NCBI GenBank assembly: GCA_022712475.1 | Contig: JALAGK010000247.1 | Span: 1-7,949 of the forward strand | DNA length: 7,949 nucleotides | Source: Enterobacteriaceae bacterium | GTDB lineage: Bacteria; Pseudomonadota; Gammaproteobacteria; Enterobacterales; Enterobacteriaceae | Direction of reading: 5' to 3' | Part shown: positions 1 through 7,730 of the stretch, piece after piece | Numbering within the stretch: the stretch's first letter is position 1 | How the letters are laid out: each line of letters opens with the position of its first letter | Made by a program: the position numbers and the translations under genes | Notes under the pieces: model-generated | Told to the model about the DNA's origin: nothing | The model's database searches: none | The model's input: the letters and a program-made list of their open reading frames with translations, nothing else

Positions 1-203
1 ACCTGGGTCGGACCATTGTCTACGCCACGATCGTTACGATCGGGAACGGTGGAGTCCATAGTCGGCTGCTGCTGTTGCGTGGTGGTCTGCGTGTCCGACG
101 CTTTCTTATCTGCAGGGGGGAAATAGAGTGGTCCCTTCAGCCCACAACCGGCCAGGGTAAATAGTGCCAGCCCAAGCGCCAGCGGACAGAAAATCTTGTT
201 CAT
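1..203 (-). CDS. lptM: LPS translocon assembly lipoprotein LptM (YifL), 3' end cut by window edge
   Basis: Reading leftward from the ATG at 203-201, 67 complete codons are open to the window edge with no stop. The N-terminus (MNKIFCPLALGLALFTLAGC) is a lipoprotein signal peptide: a short basic start, a hydrophobic core, and the lipobox L-A-G-C with the lipidated cysteine at residue 20. It continues with GLKGPLYFPP, the YifL/LptM hallmark, and then a polar Thr/Gln-rich tail with STVPDRNDR. Known from the family: E. coli LptM is a lipoprotein of about 67 residues that binds the LptD-LptE translocon and favours correct LptD disulfide formation at the outer membrane. By comparison the stop should lie only a few codons outside the window. 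The tail contains a run of four Gln. In E. coli dapF follows lptM on the same strand; it would lie off the left edge. Identity is secure; the end is unseen. Confidence 0.93.
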   Translation of the reverse strand, partial: MNKIFCPLALGLALFTLAGCGLKGPLYFPPADKKASDTQTTTQQQQPTMDSTVPDRNDRGVDNGPTQ

Positions 204-298
204 TATCGGTTGCCTGTCATTATTCGTACTTCTGACTATCATCGCAGGTGAACACTGAAAAGCAATATCTTTTGCCAGCCTGACGCAACGGTACACGG

Positions 299-327
299 TT
301 CCCATGCTCCTGCATTGCTTTTATACT
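299..327 (+). promoter_or_regulatory. Predicted sigma-70 promoter of cyaY
   Basis: A -10 hexamer TATACT (322-327; five of six matches to consensus) lies 17 bp after a -35-like TTCCCA (299-304; four of six). Transcription would start near 334, leaving a leader of about 23 nt before the cyaY ATG at 357. This is a prediction from sequence match and spacing only. The opposite-strand promoter for lptM must also lie within 204-356, but I could not place it convincingly. Confidence 0.5.
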
Positions 328-356
328 GCCGCCACAACCTGCAACGAGAAACCGAT

Positions 357-677
357 ATGAACGACAGTGAATTCCACCGCCTGGCTGACGGCCTGTGGTT
401 GACCATTGAAGAGCGCCTGGATGGCTGGGACGGCGACAGCGATATTGACTGCGAAATTAACGGCGGCGTACTTACGCTAAGTTTTGAAAATGGCAGCAAA
501 ATCATCATTAACCGCCAGGAGCCGCTACATCAGGTGTGGCTTGCGACTAAAAGCGGCGGCTACCATTTCAGCCTTAAAGACGGCAGTTGGATGTGCGACC
601 GTTCAGGCGAAGAGTTCTGGAGCCTGCTCGAACAGGCCTGTTCACAACAGGCGGGCGAGCCCGTCAGCTTTCGCTAA
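357..677 (+). CDS. cyaY: Iron-sulfur cluster assembly protein CyaY (bacterial frataxin)
   Basis: The protein has 106 residues, the same length as E. coli CyaY. The start is the ATG at 357, giving [10 protein letters not shown] as in the family. An in-frame ATG at 315 would add 14 unrelated residues and lies upstream of the predicted -10, so it is rejected. The first helix and following strand are acidic (E18, E19, D22, D25, D27, D29, D31, E33). This acidic ridge binds iron in frataxins. The signature sheet [10 protein letters not shown]…[18 protein letters not shown] (about residues 35-71) is intact, including the conserved Trp at 61. Known role: cytosolic iron-binding regulator that interacts with the cysteine desulfurase IscS and modulates Fe-S assembly on IscU. 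The gene is divergent from lptM and convergent with cyaA; its TAA abuts the cyaA stop directly, so the two messages must overlap at their 3' ends. Confidence 0.97.
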   Translation: MNDSEFHRLADGLWLTIEERLDGWDGDSDIDCEINGGVLTLSFENGSKIIINRQEPLHQVWLATKSGGYHFSLKDGSWMCDRSGEEFWSLLEQACSQQAGEPVSFR

Positions 678-3179
678 TCAGGACAGGTAGTGCTGCATCA
701 ACGGCGGCTCGGCGGCATCGTCGTCGGGTGCTGTCTCGGCGACAACCGGGCGCAGCGGCTGATTACGAAATGGAATCACCTGCTGGCGGCCATCGGTCTT
801 CACTATCTGGTAGAACTGCGGCAGGTTAAAGTTCACAAAGCTGGTGCCCCAGGTAAAGCGGTCATGGGACGATGAGTAGAAGCGGCTGACGTCGCGCACC
901 AGTTCTTCTTTACTGCCTTCACAATGGTGATACGCCTCAGCGCGGTTGCTTTCATCCAGAATATAGATGTTAAAGCCCTGCGCATCGCCGGTTTCCTCAA
1001 AGAAGAACTGAATAATCCCTTCGCTGGCATAGCCATCCACCACCGGCGGTAACTGTACGTGATGCGTTTCAACCTGTACCGACAGGCCATGTAGTTTGTT
1101 ATTAGAAATCGCGCCGTAGAATTCCACTGCGTTTTCAAGCTTTTGAACCGACACGTTAAGGCGCTCAAAGAACAGTCCCCAGGTCTGCCCCGCCACACGC
1201 AGCGCTTTAAAACGCCCGGCATCCTGGCGCGTACTGGACAGACGCAGCTCAATACACTCAGAGACCAGTTGCTGTACGCGTGTGCGCATCAGGCCGCGCA
1301 GATGCTGGCTATAGCAGAACACTTCCACGCTGTCCGGCGGCGCCGCATCCTGGTGCATTTTGCCAAGAATGGTTTTTAGCGCCTCAATCATCGCCTGCTC
1401 GCCGTTAAAGTGCAGCGTTCGCACTTCGTTCCACGAGTTGCGATAAAGCAGGTCAACACTGCCAATCAGGCACTGCTGTTGCTCACCAAAGCTGAAGACA
1501 TCGAGTTTACGGAAATCAAAGTGCACAACCTGGTTGCGAAACGCCGCAGTTGGGTCATATTCCAGGTTGACGATAATCGCCAGATGGCGAATTTCGCACG
1601 GGCTGTAGAGCGCTTTTGGCGTAGGAGCAGGCAGACGCAGCGGAAAGTGACTCGATACATCAGCCACCATTTCCTGCAGTTTCGCTAAATCGCACACATC
1701 ATTGCCTTTAATGTACAGATGCGTGCGTGAGGTCAGCAGGCCATTGAACCAGGCCCAGGCCACCAGCTTATTGAGATAACGGTTATATTCCAGCGGCTGA
1801 TGGCTGATGATGGAGTCCATGCTCGGCGAGCGATTATACAGATACCACCCGGTGCGGTTAGCGCGGCCCGGCGGTACATAGATAAAGGTCAGGTGCGGCT
1901 CAGACAGGTCCGGGGAAATCTGCGGGTTCACCAGCGTCACTTTGCCCGGTAGCGCTTCAAACGCCGCATAAAGTTTGCGGGTGAGGACGCCAATATCCTG
2001 CGGGCTGGCGCTGACGCTCAGGTTATTGCGCCGCGCAAAGCGAATCAGGTTACGGTAGCTCTGCATCATGGCATCGAGCAGTTCGTTATGCGCTTCGCGG
2101 ACCCGGTCGATTTTCCAGTTGGCGCGGTTATCGAGCACGCTGATGCGTTCCTCATCCCAGCCCCAGCTGCGAACCAGCTGGGTGAGAATCTCACGTCGCC
2201 AACCCACGCAGGCGCGTTCGCGCGACAACTTTTCGCATACTTTGAGATAAAAACAGCGGCGCACTAGGTCAAGGCGCGCGGTATCGTCAATCTGGGTCAG
2301 GTAATGGGTGACGCGCTCAAGCATCATGCAGTACGGATCGAGACCAAAAGAGACGATCTCGCCGTCATGCAGGCGCTGTTTGATGTCTTCAGCCAACAGG
2401 CGGGTATTAGGGTATTCCCAGGAATAGGCTTCAAGCAGCAGCGTTTTCAGCACTGCTTTATACGGTGAGTCGATACTTTTATAGAGCTGCCAAAGGCTGG
2501 CACCAAAGTATTCTTCTGCTGACAGCGAACCCAGCCCGCCGAGATCCAGCCATTCGTTGGGCGTCAGGACGCCCTGGGCATAGAGCGTCATCACGTAATC
2601 GTCGTAATGCGCTTCTTCATTAACCGGCACCATATTCCACAGAATACGTTTACCCGCCATGCGTACCGCTGAGCGATAAAATTCATCAAGCAACAAAATA
2701 TGCTGGGTAGAACCGCAATCTTCGCCGCCAAGGCTGCCGCTTTCGTTATGACGGAAACGGTTTTCATCTATCAGGAAGAAACTAACCTCAACGCCAAGAG
2801 AGGCCGCCCAGCTTTCCAGTAGGCTGCACTTACGCTGCAACAGCTGGCGCTCGGCGTTATCAAGCCAGGACTGGTGGCAAACCCAGATATCCAGATCTGA
2901 AGAACAGCTTTGCCCAACGGACGACGTGCTGCCCATGGAATACACGCCGGTTATCGGCAGTTCGCCAGACAGGGTTTTCTGTACCGGTAAACCGCGGCGC
3001 AGTTCCAGTTCTTGTAAGTAGTGGGTTTGGGTTTCATCAGGCGTGTAGAGGCAAATGCCGGAGGGAACGTTACCGTCAAGATAACCGGGCATCAGCGGAT
3101 GATGGTAATGCAACAGCACAGGCAGCAAACTGTACACCTGCTGGAATGCAGGTCCCATCGCCGCCAGTGCGCGATCCAC
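678..3179 (-). CDS. cyaA: Class I adenylate cyclase CyaA
   Basis: This gene makes cAMP from ATP for CRP-dependent carbon regulation. The protein is collinear with E. coli CyaA (848 aa) throughout. The N-terminal catalytic half has the nucleotidyltransferase-like motif: GS at 83-84, then SDLDIW with aspartates 95 and 97. Adding 19 gives E. coli positions 102-103, 114 and 116, reported as catalytic. The C-terminal half is the regulatory region linked in E. coli to the PTS protein EIIA-Glc. It ends in a variable tail (PPLMQHYLS), with the TGA at 680-678. The 5' boundary is uncertain. 3179 is the first standard start codon in frame (GTG, 833 aa), but homology continues 19 codons upstream to 3236, where E. 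coli uses TTG and this sequence has TTT. The GTG lacks a clear Shine-Dalgarno, whereas AGGCG at 3248-3244 is well spaced for 3236. The reading frame itself is intact and conserved. Function is certain; the start is not. Confidence 0.95.
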   Translation of the reverse strand: MDRALAAMGPAFQQVYSLLPVLLHYHHPLMPGYLDGNVPSGICLYTPDETQTHYLQELELRRGLPVQKTLSGELPITGVYSMGSTSSVGQSCSSDLDIWVCHQSWLDNAERQLLQRKCSLLESWAASLGVEVSFFLIDENRFRHNESGSLGGEDCGSTQHILLLDEFYRSAVRMAGKRILWNMVPVNEEAHYDDYVMTLYAQGVLTPNEWLDLGGLGSLSAEEYFGASLWQLYKSIDSPYKAVLKTLLLEAYSWEYPNTRLLAEDIKQRLHDGEIVSFGLDPYCMMLERVTHYLTQIDDTARLDLVRRCFYLKVCEKLSRERACVGWRREILTQLVRSWGWDEERISVLDNRANWKIDRVREAHNELLDAMMQSYRNLIRFARRNNLSVSASPQDIGVLTRKLYAAFEALPGKVTLVNPQISPDLSEPHLTFIYVPPGRANRTGWYLYNRSPSMDSIISHQPLEYNRYLNKLVAWAWFNGLLTSRTHLYIKGNDVCDLAKLQEMVADVSSHFPLRLPAPTPKALYSPCEIRHLAIIVNLEYDPTAAFRNQVVHFDFRKLDVFSFGEQQQCLIGSVDLLYRNSWNEVRTLHFNGEQAMIEALKTILGKMHQDAAPPDSVEVFCYSQHLRGLMRTRVQQLVSECIELRLSSTRQDAGRFKALRVAGQTWGLFFERLNVSVQKLENAVEFYGAISNNKLHGLSVQVETHHVQLPPVVDGYASEGIIQFFFEETGDAQGFNIYILDESNRAEAYHHCEGSKEELVRDVSRFYSSSHDRFTWGTSFVNFNLPQFYQIVKTDGRQQVIPFRNQPLRPVVAETAPDDDAAEPPLMQHYLS

Positions 3180-3236
3180 GCGCAGCTGATTTATGGCATC
3201 CAGCCTCTGTTTCAGAGTCTCAATATAGAGGTAAAA
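3180..3236 (-). other. Coding-like N-terminal extension of cyaA lacking a standard start codon
   Basis: Read on the minus strand from 3236, these 19 codons give [19 protein letters not shown] and run in frame into the GTG at 3179. Apart from the first residue, this matches the first 19 residues of E. coli CyaA as I recall them ([19 protein letters not shown]). The first codon is TTT instead of TTG. An AGGCG Shine-Dalgarno-like element (3248-3244) sits 7 nt upstream of it. The frame stays open to a TAA at 3266-3264 and contains no ATG, GTG or TTG. The conservation suggests these residues are, or recently were, translated. Confidence 0.7.
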
Positions 3237-3327
3237 GACGTATCGCCTGATGATTTCAGTATTTTAGATAGACCCGTTTCCAAGGACCGCCATGAGTGGT
3301 TATCGTAATTTGGCTGACAATTGCTGG

Positions 3328-3349
3328 AAACGTGATCAATTTAACACCT
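3328..3349 (-). promoter_or_regulatory. CRP-cAMP binding site overlapping the cyaA promoter
   Basis: On the minus strand the core reads TGTTA-AATTGA-TCACG (3346-3331). This is a good match to the CRP consensus TGTGA-N6-TCACA, with a near-perfect right half. It overlaps the predicted cyaA -10 (3343-3338), a position from which CRP would block RNA polymerase. In E. coli a CRP site in the same position over the cya P2 promoter mediates feedback repression. The sequence here looks almost identical to that site, while the leader downstream has diverged. Confidence 0.8.
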
Positions 3350-3366
3350 TGCCGGTTGACCGTAAA
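3338..3366 (-). promoter_or_regulatory. Predicted main promoter of cyaA (equivalent of E. coli P2)
   Basis: On the minus strand a -35 TTTACG (3366-3361) and a -10 TAAATT (3343-3338) are separated by 17 bp. The order -35, spacer, then -10 inside a CRP site is the arrangement of cya P2 in E. coli. Transcription would begin near 3331, giving a leader of roughly 95 nt to the conserved start position at 3236. Confidence 0.65.
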
Positions 3367-3370
3367 GAAA

Positions 3371-3395
3371 GATGCACTACACACAGTGTAGCATC
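3371..3395. repeat. Imperfect inverted repeat between the cyaA and hemC promoters
   Basis: GATGC-ac-TACAC (3371-3382) faces GTGTAGCATC (3386-3395) across a 3-nt loop. The arms pair over 10 bp, with a 2-nt bulge in the left arm. It lies just upstream of the cyaA -35 and between the two divergent transcription units. It could be a protein-binding dyad or a small cruciform. No T-tract follows on either strand, so a terminator is unlikely. No known regulator motif was recognised. Confidence 0.45.
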
Positions 3396-3461
3396 TATCC
3401 AACGGTTTCATTCTCCTGAAAAGTTTCCTGACCTGTATCCCTTTGCACCGCGCCGTTGCAA

Positions 3462-3490
3462 CTGACAGCCCTGGTGGAACCATGTAGGAT
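3462..3490 (+). promoter_or_regulatory. Predicted sigma-70 promoter of the hemCDXY operon
   Basis: CTGACA (3462-3467; five of six to the -35 consensus) and TAGGAT (3485-3490; four of six to the -10) are separated by exactly 17 bp. Transcription would begin around 3497, leaving a leader of about 24 nt. The Shine-Dalgarno before the hemC ATG is weak (ACGGTAA). Prediction only; further promoters upstream are possible. Confidence 0.5.
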
Positions 3491-3520
3491 GGGCAGTAAA
3501 CAGTTATTACGGTAATAAGC

Positions 3521-4462
3521 ATGTCAGACAAAGTATTACGAATCGCCACACGCCAGAGCCCACTGGCTCTGTGGCAGGCACATTACGTTAAAGACCGCCT
3601 GCAGGCGTTGCATCCCGGCCTCAGCGTAGAGCTGGTGCCTATGGTGACGCGAGGCGATGTTCTGCTGGACACACCGCTTGCAAAGGTAGGAGGCAAGGGT
3701 CTGTTTGTCAAAGAGCTTGAGTTGGCCATGCTGGAAGGCCGTGCCGACATTGCCGTGCACTCCATGAAAGACGTGCCTGTTGAGTTCCCGCAAGGGCTGG
3801 GGCTGGTCACTATTTGTGAGCGCGAAGACCCGCGCGATGCGTTTGTCTCTCATCATTACGCCAGCCTCGACGATATGCCGCACGGTAGCGTGGTCGGTAC
3901 GTCGAGCCTGCGCCGCCAGTGCCAGCTACTCAGCGCCCGTCCAGATCTGCAAATCCGTATGCTGCGCGGCAACCTCGGCACGCGTCTGGGTAAACTCGAT
4001 GCCGGTGAGTACGACGCAATTATTCTTGCCGTCGCCGGGCTTAAACGCCTTAAGATGGAAGACCGTATTCGCCAGGCGCTGGCCCCGGAAATCTCGCTGC
4101 CGGCCGTGGGCCAGGGCGCGGTGGGGATTGAATGTCGCCTTGACGATGAATGGACTCGTTCGCTGCTCGCCCCGCTTAACCACCCGCACACCGCGCTGCG
4201 CGTGCGCGCCGAGCGCGCCATGAACACGCGCCTTGAAGGCGGCTGCCAGGTGCCTATCGGTAGCTATGCTGAGATTATCGACGGCGAGTTGTGGCTGCGT
4301 GCGCTGGTGGGCGCGCCGGACGGTTCACAGATTATCCGTGGCGAACGACGTGGTAAGCCAGAAGAGGGCGAATCTCTTGGCGTTTCTCTGGCAGAAGAGC
4401 TGCTGAACAACGGTGCCCGGGAAATTCTGACCGACGTTTATAACGGGAACGCACCGGCATGA
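3521..4462 (+). CDS. hemC: Hydroxymethylbilane synthase (porphobilinogen deaminase)
   Basis: This enzyme polymerises four porphobilinogen molecules into linear hydroxymethylbilane in the cytoplasm, the third committed step of tetrapyrrole synthesis. The protein has 313 residues, as in E. coli, from the ATG at 3521. The dipyrromethane cofactor is attached through Cys242, which sits in the conserved EGGCQVPIG motif here at exactly residue 242. The catalytic Asp84 is present in HSMKDVP. The substrate-binding basic residues fall at the expected numbers: R11 and S13 in ATRQS, K59, K83, R131/R132 in TSSLRRQ, R149 and R155. GLFVKELE and the [12 protein letters not shown] stretch of domain 2 are intact. 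All three domains appear complete. The final TGA overlaps the hemD ATG by 4 nt (ATGA), indicating translational coupling. First gene of the operon. Confidence 0.98.
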   Translation: MSDKVLRIATRQSPLALWQAHYVKDRLQALHPGLSVELVPMVTRGDVLLDTPLAKVGGKGLFVKELELAMLEGRADIAVHSMKDVPVEFPQGLGLVTICEREDPRDAFVSHHYASLDDMPHGSVVGTSSLRRQCQLLSARPDLQIRMLRGNLGTRLGKLDAGEYDAIILAVAGLKRLKMEDRIRQALAPEISLPAVGQGAVGIECRLDDEWTRSLLAPLNHPHTALRVRAERAMNTRLEGGCQVPIGSYAEIIDGELWLRALVGAPDGSQIIRGERRGKPEEGESLGVSLAEELLNNGAREILTDVYNGNAPA

Positions 4463-5220
4463 GTATTCTGGTCACCCGCCCTTCTCCGGCTGGCGATGAT
4501 CTGGTCGCACGCTTGCGTGCGCTGGGGCGGGAGGCCTGGAGCCTTCCTTTAATCGAGTTTTCTCCCGGACGTGAGCTGGCGATATTGCCGGGTTTATTAC
4601 AGTCGCTGGGTGAAGGCGATCTGGGCTTCGTGCTGTCTCAGCACGCCGTTGAGCACGCCAACGCGATGCTTATGCGCGAAAACCTGCGCTGGCCCAGCGC
4701 GCCCGCCTGGTTTGCTATTGGCCGCCCAACAGCGCTGGCTCTACACAAAGTCAGCGCGTTGACGATAAATTATCCGCGCGATCGGGAAATCAGCGAAGTC
4801 TTGCTACAATTACCTGAATTACAAGCCATTGAAGGCAAGAAAGCGCTTATCCTGCGTGGTAACGGCGGACGTGAGTTATTAGGGGACACCCTGCGCGCAC
4901 GCGGCGCGCAGGTCACTTACTGCGAATGCTATCAGCGCTGCGCCAGACACTATGATGGAGCAGAAGAAGCCCATCGTTGGCGCGAGCGTGGTGTTGATAC
5001 GCTGGTTGTCACTAGCGGTGAAATGCTGACACAGCTTTGGACAATGATTCCGCAGTGGTATCGTGACAACTGGCTATTACGCTGTCGAATGGTGGTCGTC
5101 AGCGAGCGTCTGGCATCCCAGGCCAGGGAATCAGGCTGGCAGGACGTCAGAGTTGCGGATAATGCAGATAACGACGCGCTGCTGCGCGCGCTACAACAAC
5201 ATGAAATATGGGATGAATAA
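4459..5220 (+). CDS. hemD: Uroporphyrinogen-III synthase
   Basis: HemD closes and isomerises hydroxymethylbilane to uroporphyrinogen III, the branch point to heme, siroheme and cobalamin. The start ATG at 4459 overlaps the hemC stop. The 253-residue protein shows the family features in order: [11 protein letters not shown] at the N-terminus, PLIEFSPG (30-37), LSQHAVEHA (59-67), [11 protein letters not shown] (85-95), [11 protein letters not shown] (111-121), [16 protein letters not shown] (130-145) with CECYQRC (155-161), VVTSGEML (183-190) and [13 protein letters not shown] (233-245). The two-lobed fold is implied. Overall sequence conservation in this family is low, so the operon position and the close match to E. 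coli HemD carry the call. E. coli HemD, as I recall it, ends at residue 246. Here seven extra codons (QHEIWDE) carry the frame to a TAA that overlaps the hemX ATG by 1 nt (TAATG). Confidence 0.97.
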   Translation: MSILVTRPSPAGDDLVARLRALGREAWSLPLIEFSPGRELAILPGLLQSLGEGDLGFVLSQHAVEHANAMLMRENLRWPSAPAWFAIGRPTALALHKVSALTINYPRDREISEVLLQLPELQAIEGKKALILRGNGGRELLGDTLRARGAQVTYCECYQRCARHYDGAEEAHRWRERGVDTLVVTSGEMLTQLWTMIPQWYRDNWLLRCRMVVVSERLASQARESGWQDVRVADNADNDALLRALQQHEIWDE

Positions 5221-6407
5221 TGACGGAACAAAAAGAATCCTCCGCCATGCCGGAAGAAACCCCAGCGACGGTTAAAACCGTAACGCAGCCGGTCTCAACG
5301 GAACCCGTGGCAAAGAAAAACCGCGGTGGTGCGGCGAGCATTGCGCTGAGCGTGATAGCTATTGCGATTGCGCTAGCCGCAGGCGCCGGGGCTTACACTT
5401 GGGGCAAAAAGCAAAACGACAGCCAGCAGACGGAAAACAAAACGCTGAGCACGCAGCTTGCCGCCCTTGCGCAGCAGCAGAATCAGCAAAAAAGCGAGCT
5501 GGAAGCGCTGGTCAAACAGCAGGCCACGCGTCTGGATGAGGCGCAAACCCGCATGACGGCTATGGCAAAAACGTTGGACGAAACGCGCGATAAGCTCACC
5601 GCCATTTCCAGTAACGATGCTAAAACCTGGCTGCTGGCCCAGGCCGATTTTCTGGTGAAGCTCGCCGGGCGTAAGCTCTGGAGCGATCAGGATATCACTA
5701 CCGCCGTTGCGCTGCTCAAAAGTGCCGATGAAAGCCTGGCGCAAATGAACGATCCGAGCCTCATTAATGCCCGTCGAACGCTCACCGCAGATATCTCAAG
5801 TCTGGCGGGCGTAGCCCAGGTGGATTTCGACGGCATCATTCTTAAGCTTAACCAGCTGTCAAACCAGATTGATGACCTGCGCCTGAGCGACAACGATGAC
5901 GACGCCGCGCCGATGGATGCAGACAGCCCAGAAGTTTCCGCCTCGCTCAGCGAATGGCGTCAGAATCTGACGAAAAGCTGGCGCAATTTTATGGATAATT
6001 TCATTACTATCCGCCGGCGCGACACCAGCGATGTACCACTGCTGGCACCAAACCAGGATATCTACCTGCGTGAAAATATCCGCTCGCGTCTGTTGGTTGC
6101 CGCTCAGGCCGTACCGCGCCATCAAAGCGAAACCTATAAGCAGTCGATTGATACCGTTGCCACCTGGGTACGTGCTTACTACGACACCAATGACGCCACA
6201 ACAAAAGCGTTTCTCGATGAGCTCGATAATTTAAGCCAGCAGAGCATTGAGATGGACGTGCCAGATTCGCTACAAAGCCAGCCGGTGCTGGAGCAACTGC
6301 TGAACAGCCGCATGCGCAGTATGGCTACCTCACAGCCAGCACCCACGCCAGCCGTGTCTGAGCCTCAGCCGGCTCAACCACACACAGCTACACCGCAGGG
6401 AGAATGA
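5220..6407 (+). CDS. hemX: HemX, inner-membrane protein of the hem operon
   Basis: The 395-residue protein starts at the ATG at 5220, one base overlapping the hemD stop. It has a charged, Pro/Thr-rich cytoplasmic N-terminus (1-37) and one transmembrane helix (about 38-60, [20 protein letters not shown]). A Gln/Glu/Lys-rich probable coiled coil follows (about 66-130). Then comes the conserved periplasmic body, with [23 protein letters not shown] (from 136) and [19 protein letters not shown] low-complexity Pro/Gln tail ends it. Older annotations call it uroporphyrinogen-III C-methyltransferase. I see no SAM-binding glycine-rich motif of that family, so the name is not supported. It is also unrelated to Bacillus HemX. 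Family role is unsettled; gene order suggests an accessory or membrane-organising role in tetrapyrrole synthesis with HemY (inference). The linker and tail are the least E. coli-like parts. Confidence 0.93.
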   Translation: MTEQKESSAMPEETPATVKTVTQPVSTEPVAKKNRGGAASIALSVIAIAIALAAGAGAYTWGKKQNDSQQTENKTLSTQLAALAQQQNQQKSELEALVKQQATRLDEAQTRMTAMAKTLDETRDKLTAISSNDAKTWLLAQADFLVKLAGRKLWSDQDITTAVALLKSADESLAQMNDPSLINARRTLTADISSLAGVAQVDFDGIILKLNQLSNQIDDLRLSDNDDDAAPMDADSPEVSASLSEWRQNLTKSWRNFMDNFITIRRRDTSDVPLLAPNQDIYLRENIRSRLLVAAQAVPRHQSETYKQSIDTVATWVRAYYDTNDATTKAFLDELDNLSQQSIEMDVPDSLQSQPVLEQLLNSRMRSMATSQPAPTPAVSEPQPAQPHTATPQGE

Positions 6408-6409
6408 TG

Positions 6410-7606
6410 ATGTTAAAAGTTCTCCTGCTGTTTCTCCTGCTGATCGCAGGCATCATCCTGGGGCCAATGCTGGCCGGCCATCAGGGCTACGTGCTTATCC
6501 AGACCAATACCTGGAACATTGAAACCAGCATTACCGCACTTGGCATTATGCTGTTTGCTCTGATTCTGGTGCTGTTCGCACTTGAATGGTTGCTGCGCCG
6601 GATTTTCCGCACTGGTTCACGTACCCGCAGCTGGTTCACAGGGCGTAAACGCCGCCGTGCCAGTAAGCAAACTAACCTGGCGCTCATGAAGCTCGCTGAA
6701 GGCGATTATCAGCAGGTGGAAAAGCTGCTGGCGAAAAACGCCGACCATGCAGAGCAGCCAGTGGTGAATTATCTGCTGGCCGCAGAAGCTGCCCAACAGC
6801 GCGGTGACGATGCCCGTGCCAGCCAGCATCTGGCTCGCGCCGCAGAAATATCGAATGACGACCCGATCCCGGTCGAAATCACCCGCGTGCGTCTGCAGCT
6901 TGCCCGTAATGAAAACCATGCCGCCCGCCACGGTGTTGATAAACTGCTGGAAGTCGCGCCGCGCCACCCTGAAGTGCTGCGCCTGGCCGAACAGGCGTAT
7001 ATCCGTACTGGCGCCTGGAGCTCGCTGCTGGATATTCTCTATTCTATGGAAAAAGCGCAGGTGGGTGACGATGCGCACCGCAGCGCGCTCGAGCAACAGG
7101 CATGGATAGGGCTGATGGATCAGGCGCGTGCCGAGCAAGGTAGCGAAGGACTGAAAGCCTGGTGGAAAAACCAGAGCCGTAAAACTCGCCACAATCCGGC
7201 GTTACAAGTCGCCATGGCTGAACACCTGATTGCCTGTGAAGACTACAATACGGCCCAGCAAATCATTCTGGAAGGTCTGAAACGCGAATACAGCGATGCG
7301 CTGGTGATGCTCATCCCACGCCTGCAAACCGCCAATCCGGAGCAAATAGAGAAAGCACTGCGTCAGCTTATCAAAACCCACGGCGATCGCCCCCTTCTGT
7401 GGAGCACCTTAGGTCAGATGCTGATGAAACATGCCGAATGGCGTGAGGCGAGCTTTGCTTTCCGCGCCGCGCTCAAACAGCGCCCGGATGCGTATGATTA
7501 CGCCTGGCTTGCCGATACGCTGGAGAAGCTGAATCAGCCGGAAGAAGCCGCCGCAATGCGCCGCGACGGCCTGCTGCTGACGCTGAAGAATAACCAGGAA
7601 GTGTGA
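6410..7606 (+). CDS. hemY: HemY, membrane-anchored TPR protein of the hem operon
   Basis: Three consecutive ATG codons occur at 6404, 6407 and 6410. The AGGGAG Shine-Dalgarno (6397-6402) lies 1, 4 and 7 nt from them, so the third is best placed. It gives MLKVLLLFLLL and 398 residues, the E. coli length. The N-terminus has two transmembrane helices (about 3-22 and 41-62) joined by the conserved GHQGYVLIQT loop, then a basic RKRRR stop-transfer stretch: the HemY_N region. The rest is helical with tetratricopeptide-like repeats, such as AEGDYQQVEKLLAKNADHAEQPVVNYLLAAEAAQQRGD and, near the end, HAEWREASFAFRAALKQRPDAYDYAWLADTLEKL. Despite the shared name it is not Bacillus HemY, a flavin-dependent coproporphyrinogen/protoporphyrinogen oxidase; no FAD motif is present. 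Its role is unproven; protein-protein interaction at the membrane during late heme synthesis is inferred. Last gene of the operon. Confidence 0.94.
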   Translation: MLKVLLLFLLLIAGIILGPMLAGHQGYVLIQTNTWNIETSITALGIMLFALILVLFALEWLLRRIFRTGSRTRSWFTGRKRRRASKQTNLALMKLAEGDYQQVEKLLAKNADHAEQPVVNYLLAAEAAQQRGDDARASQHLARAAEISNDDPIPVEITRVRLQLARNENHAARHGVDKLLEVAPRHPEVLRLAEQAYIRTGAWSSLLDILYSMEKAQVGDDAHRSALEQQAWIGLMDQARAEQGSEGLKAWWKNQSRKTRHNPALQVAMAEHLIACEDYNTAQQIILEGLKREYSDALVMLIPRLQTANPEQIEKALRQLIKTHGDRPLLWSTLGQMLMKHAEWREASFAFRAALKQRPDAYDYAWLADTLEKLNQPEEAAAMRRDGLLLTLKNNQEV

Positions 7607-7645
7607 GACTCTCCTGGCAGCCTTCAGGCTAAGTGGCCGTAACTT

Positions 7646-7681
7646 AAGCATGTTTGTGAAGCAACATTCATGTTGATGCTT
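7646..7681 (+). repeat. Inverted repeat in the hemY 3' untranslated region
   Basis: A hairpin CAACAT-tc-ATGTTG (7662-7675) is enclosed by outer arms AAGCAT (7646-7651) and ATGCTT (7676-7681), with a 10-nt unpaired stretch on the left. An alternative fold pairs AAGCAACAT with ATGTTG-at-GCTT. The next bases are TTAAAAATC, not a proper T-tract, so this is more likely an mRNA 3'-end structure than an efficient terminator. Confidence 0.4.
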
Positions 7682-7699
7682 TAAAAATCACTTCCCTTT

Positions 7700-7730
7700 G
7701 AGGCCCGAATTATCGGGCCTCTTTTCTTTT
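7700..7730 (+). terminator. Rho-independent terminator of the hemCDXY operon
   Basis: A perfect 9-bp GC-rich stem, GAGGCCCGA (7700-7708) and TCGGGCCTC (7713-7721), with a 4-nt ATTA loop is followed at once by TTTTCTTTT and more T's. It lies 94 nt after the hemY stop on the same strand. On the minus strand no T-run follows the stem, so it acts in one direction. Confidence 0.93.

Noticed and set aside
833..1252. 139-codon frame on the same strand as cyaA in another phase
   Set aside because: A shadow of the conserved cyaA frame, which is intact throughout; not a frameshift product.
3356..3383. Alternative hemC promoter TTGACC-16-TACACA
   Set aside because: The -35 is good but the -10 matches only half of the consensus. 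It overlaps the cyaA -35, which is interesting, but it is too weak to annotate beside the better match at 3462-3490.
3256..3549. 97-codon minus-strand frame across the cyaA/hemC intergenic region
   Set aside because: It would overlap the promoters, the CRP site and the hemC start, and its product has no recognisable features.
5220..6407. Uroporphyrinogen-III C-methyltransferase activity for HemX
   Set aside because: The traditional product name is not backed by any SAM-binding motif; the protein is a single-pass membrane protein with a coiled coil.
6617..7192. 191-codon open frame antisense to hemY
   Set aside because: Lies wholly within the well-conserved hemY gene; long antisense frames are common opposite GC-rich coding sequence, and it shows no family motif.
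6410..7606. Protoporphyrinogen oxidase activity for HemY
   Set aside because: Name shared with the Bacillus enzyme only; this protein has two membrane helices and TPR-like repeats and no FAD-binding motif.
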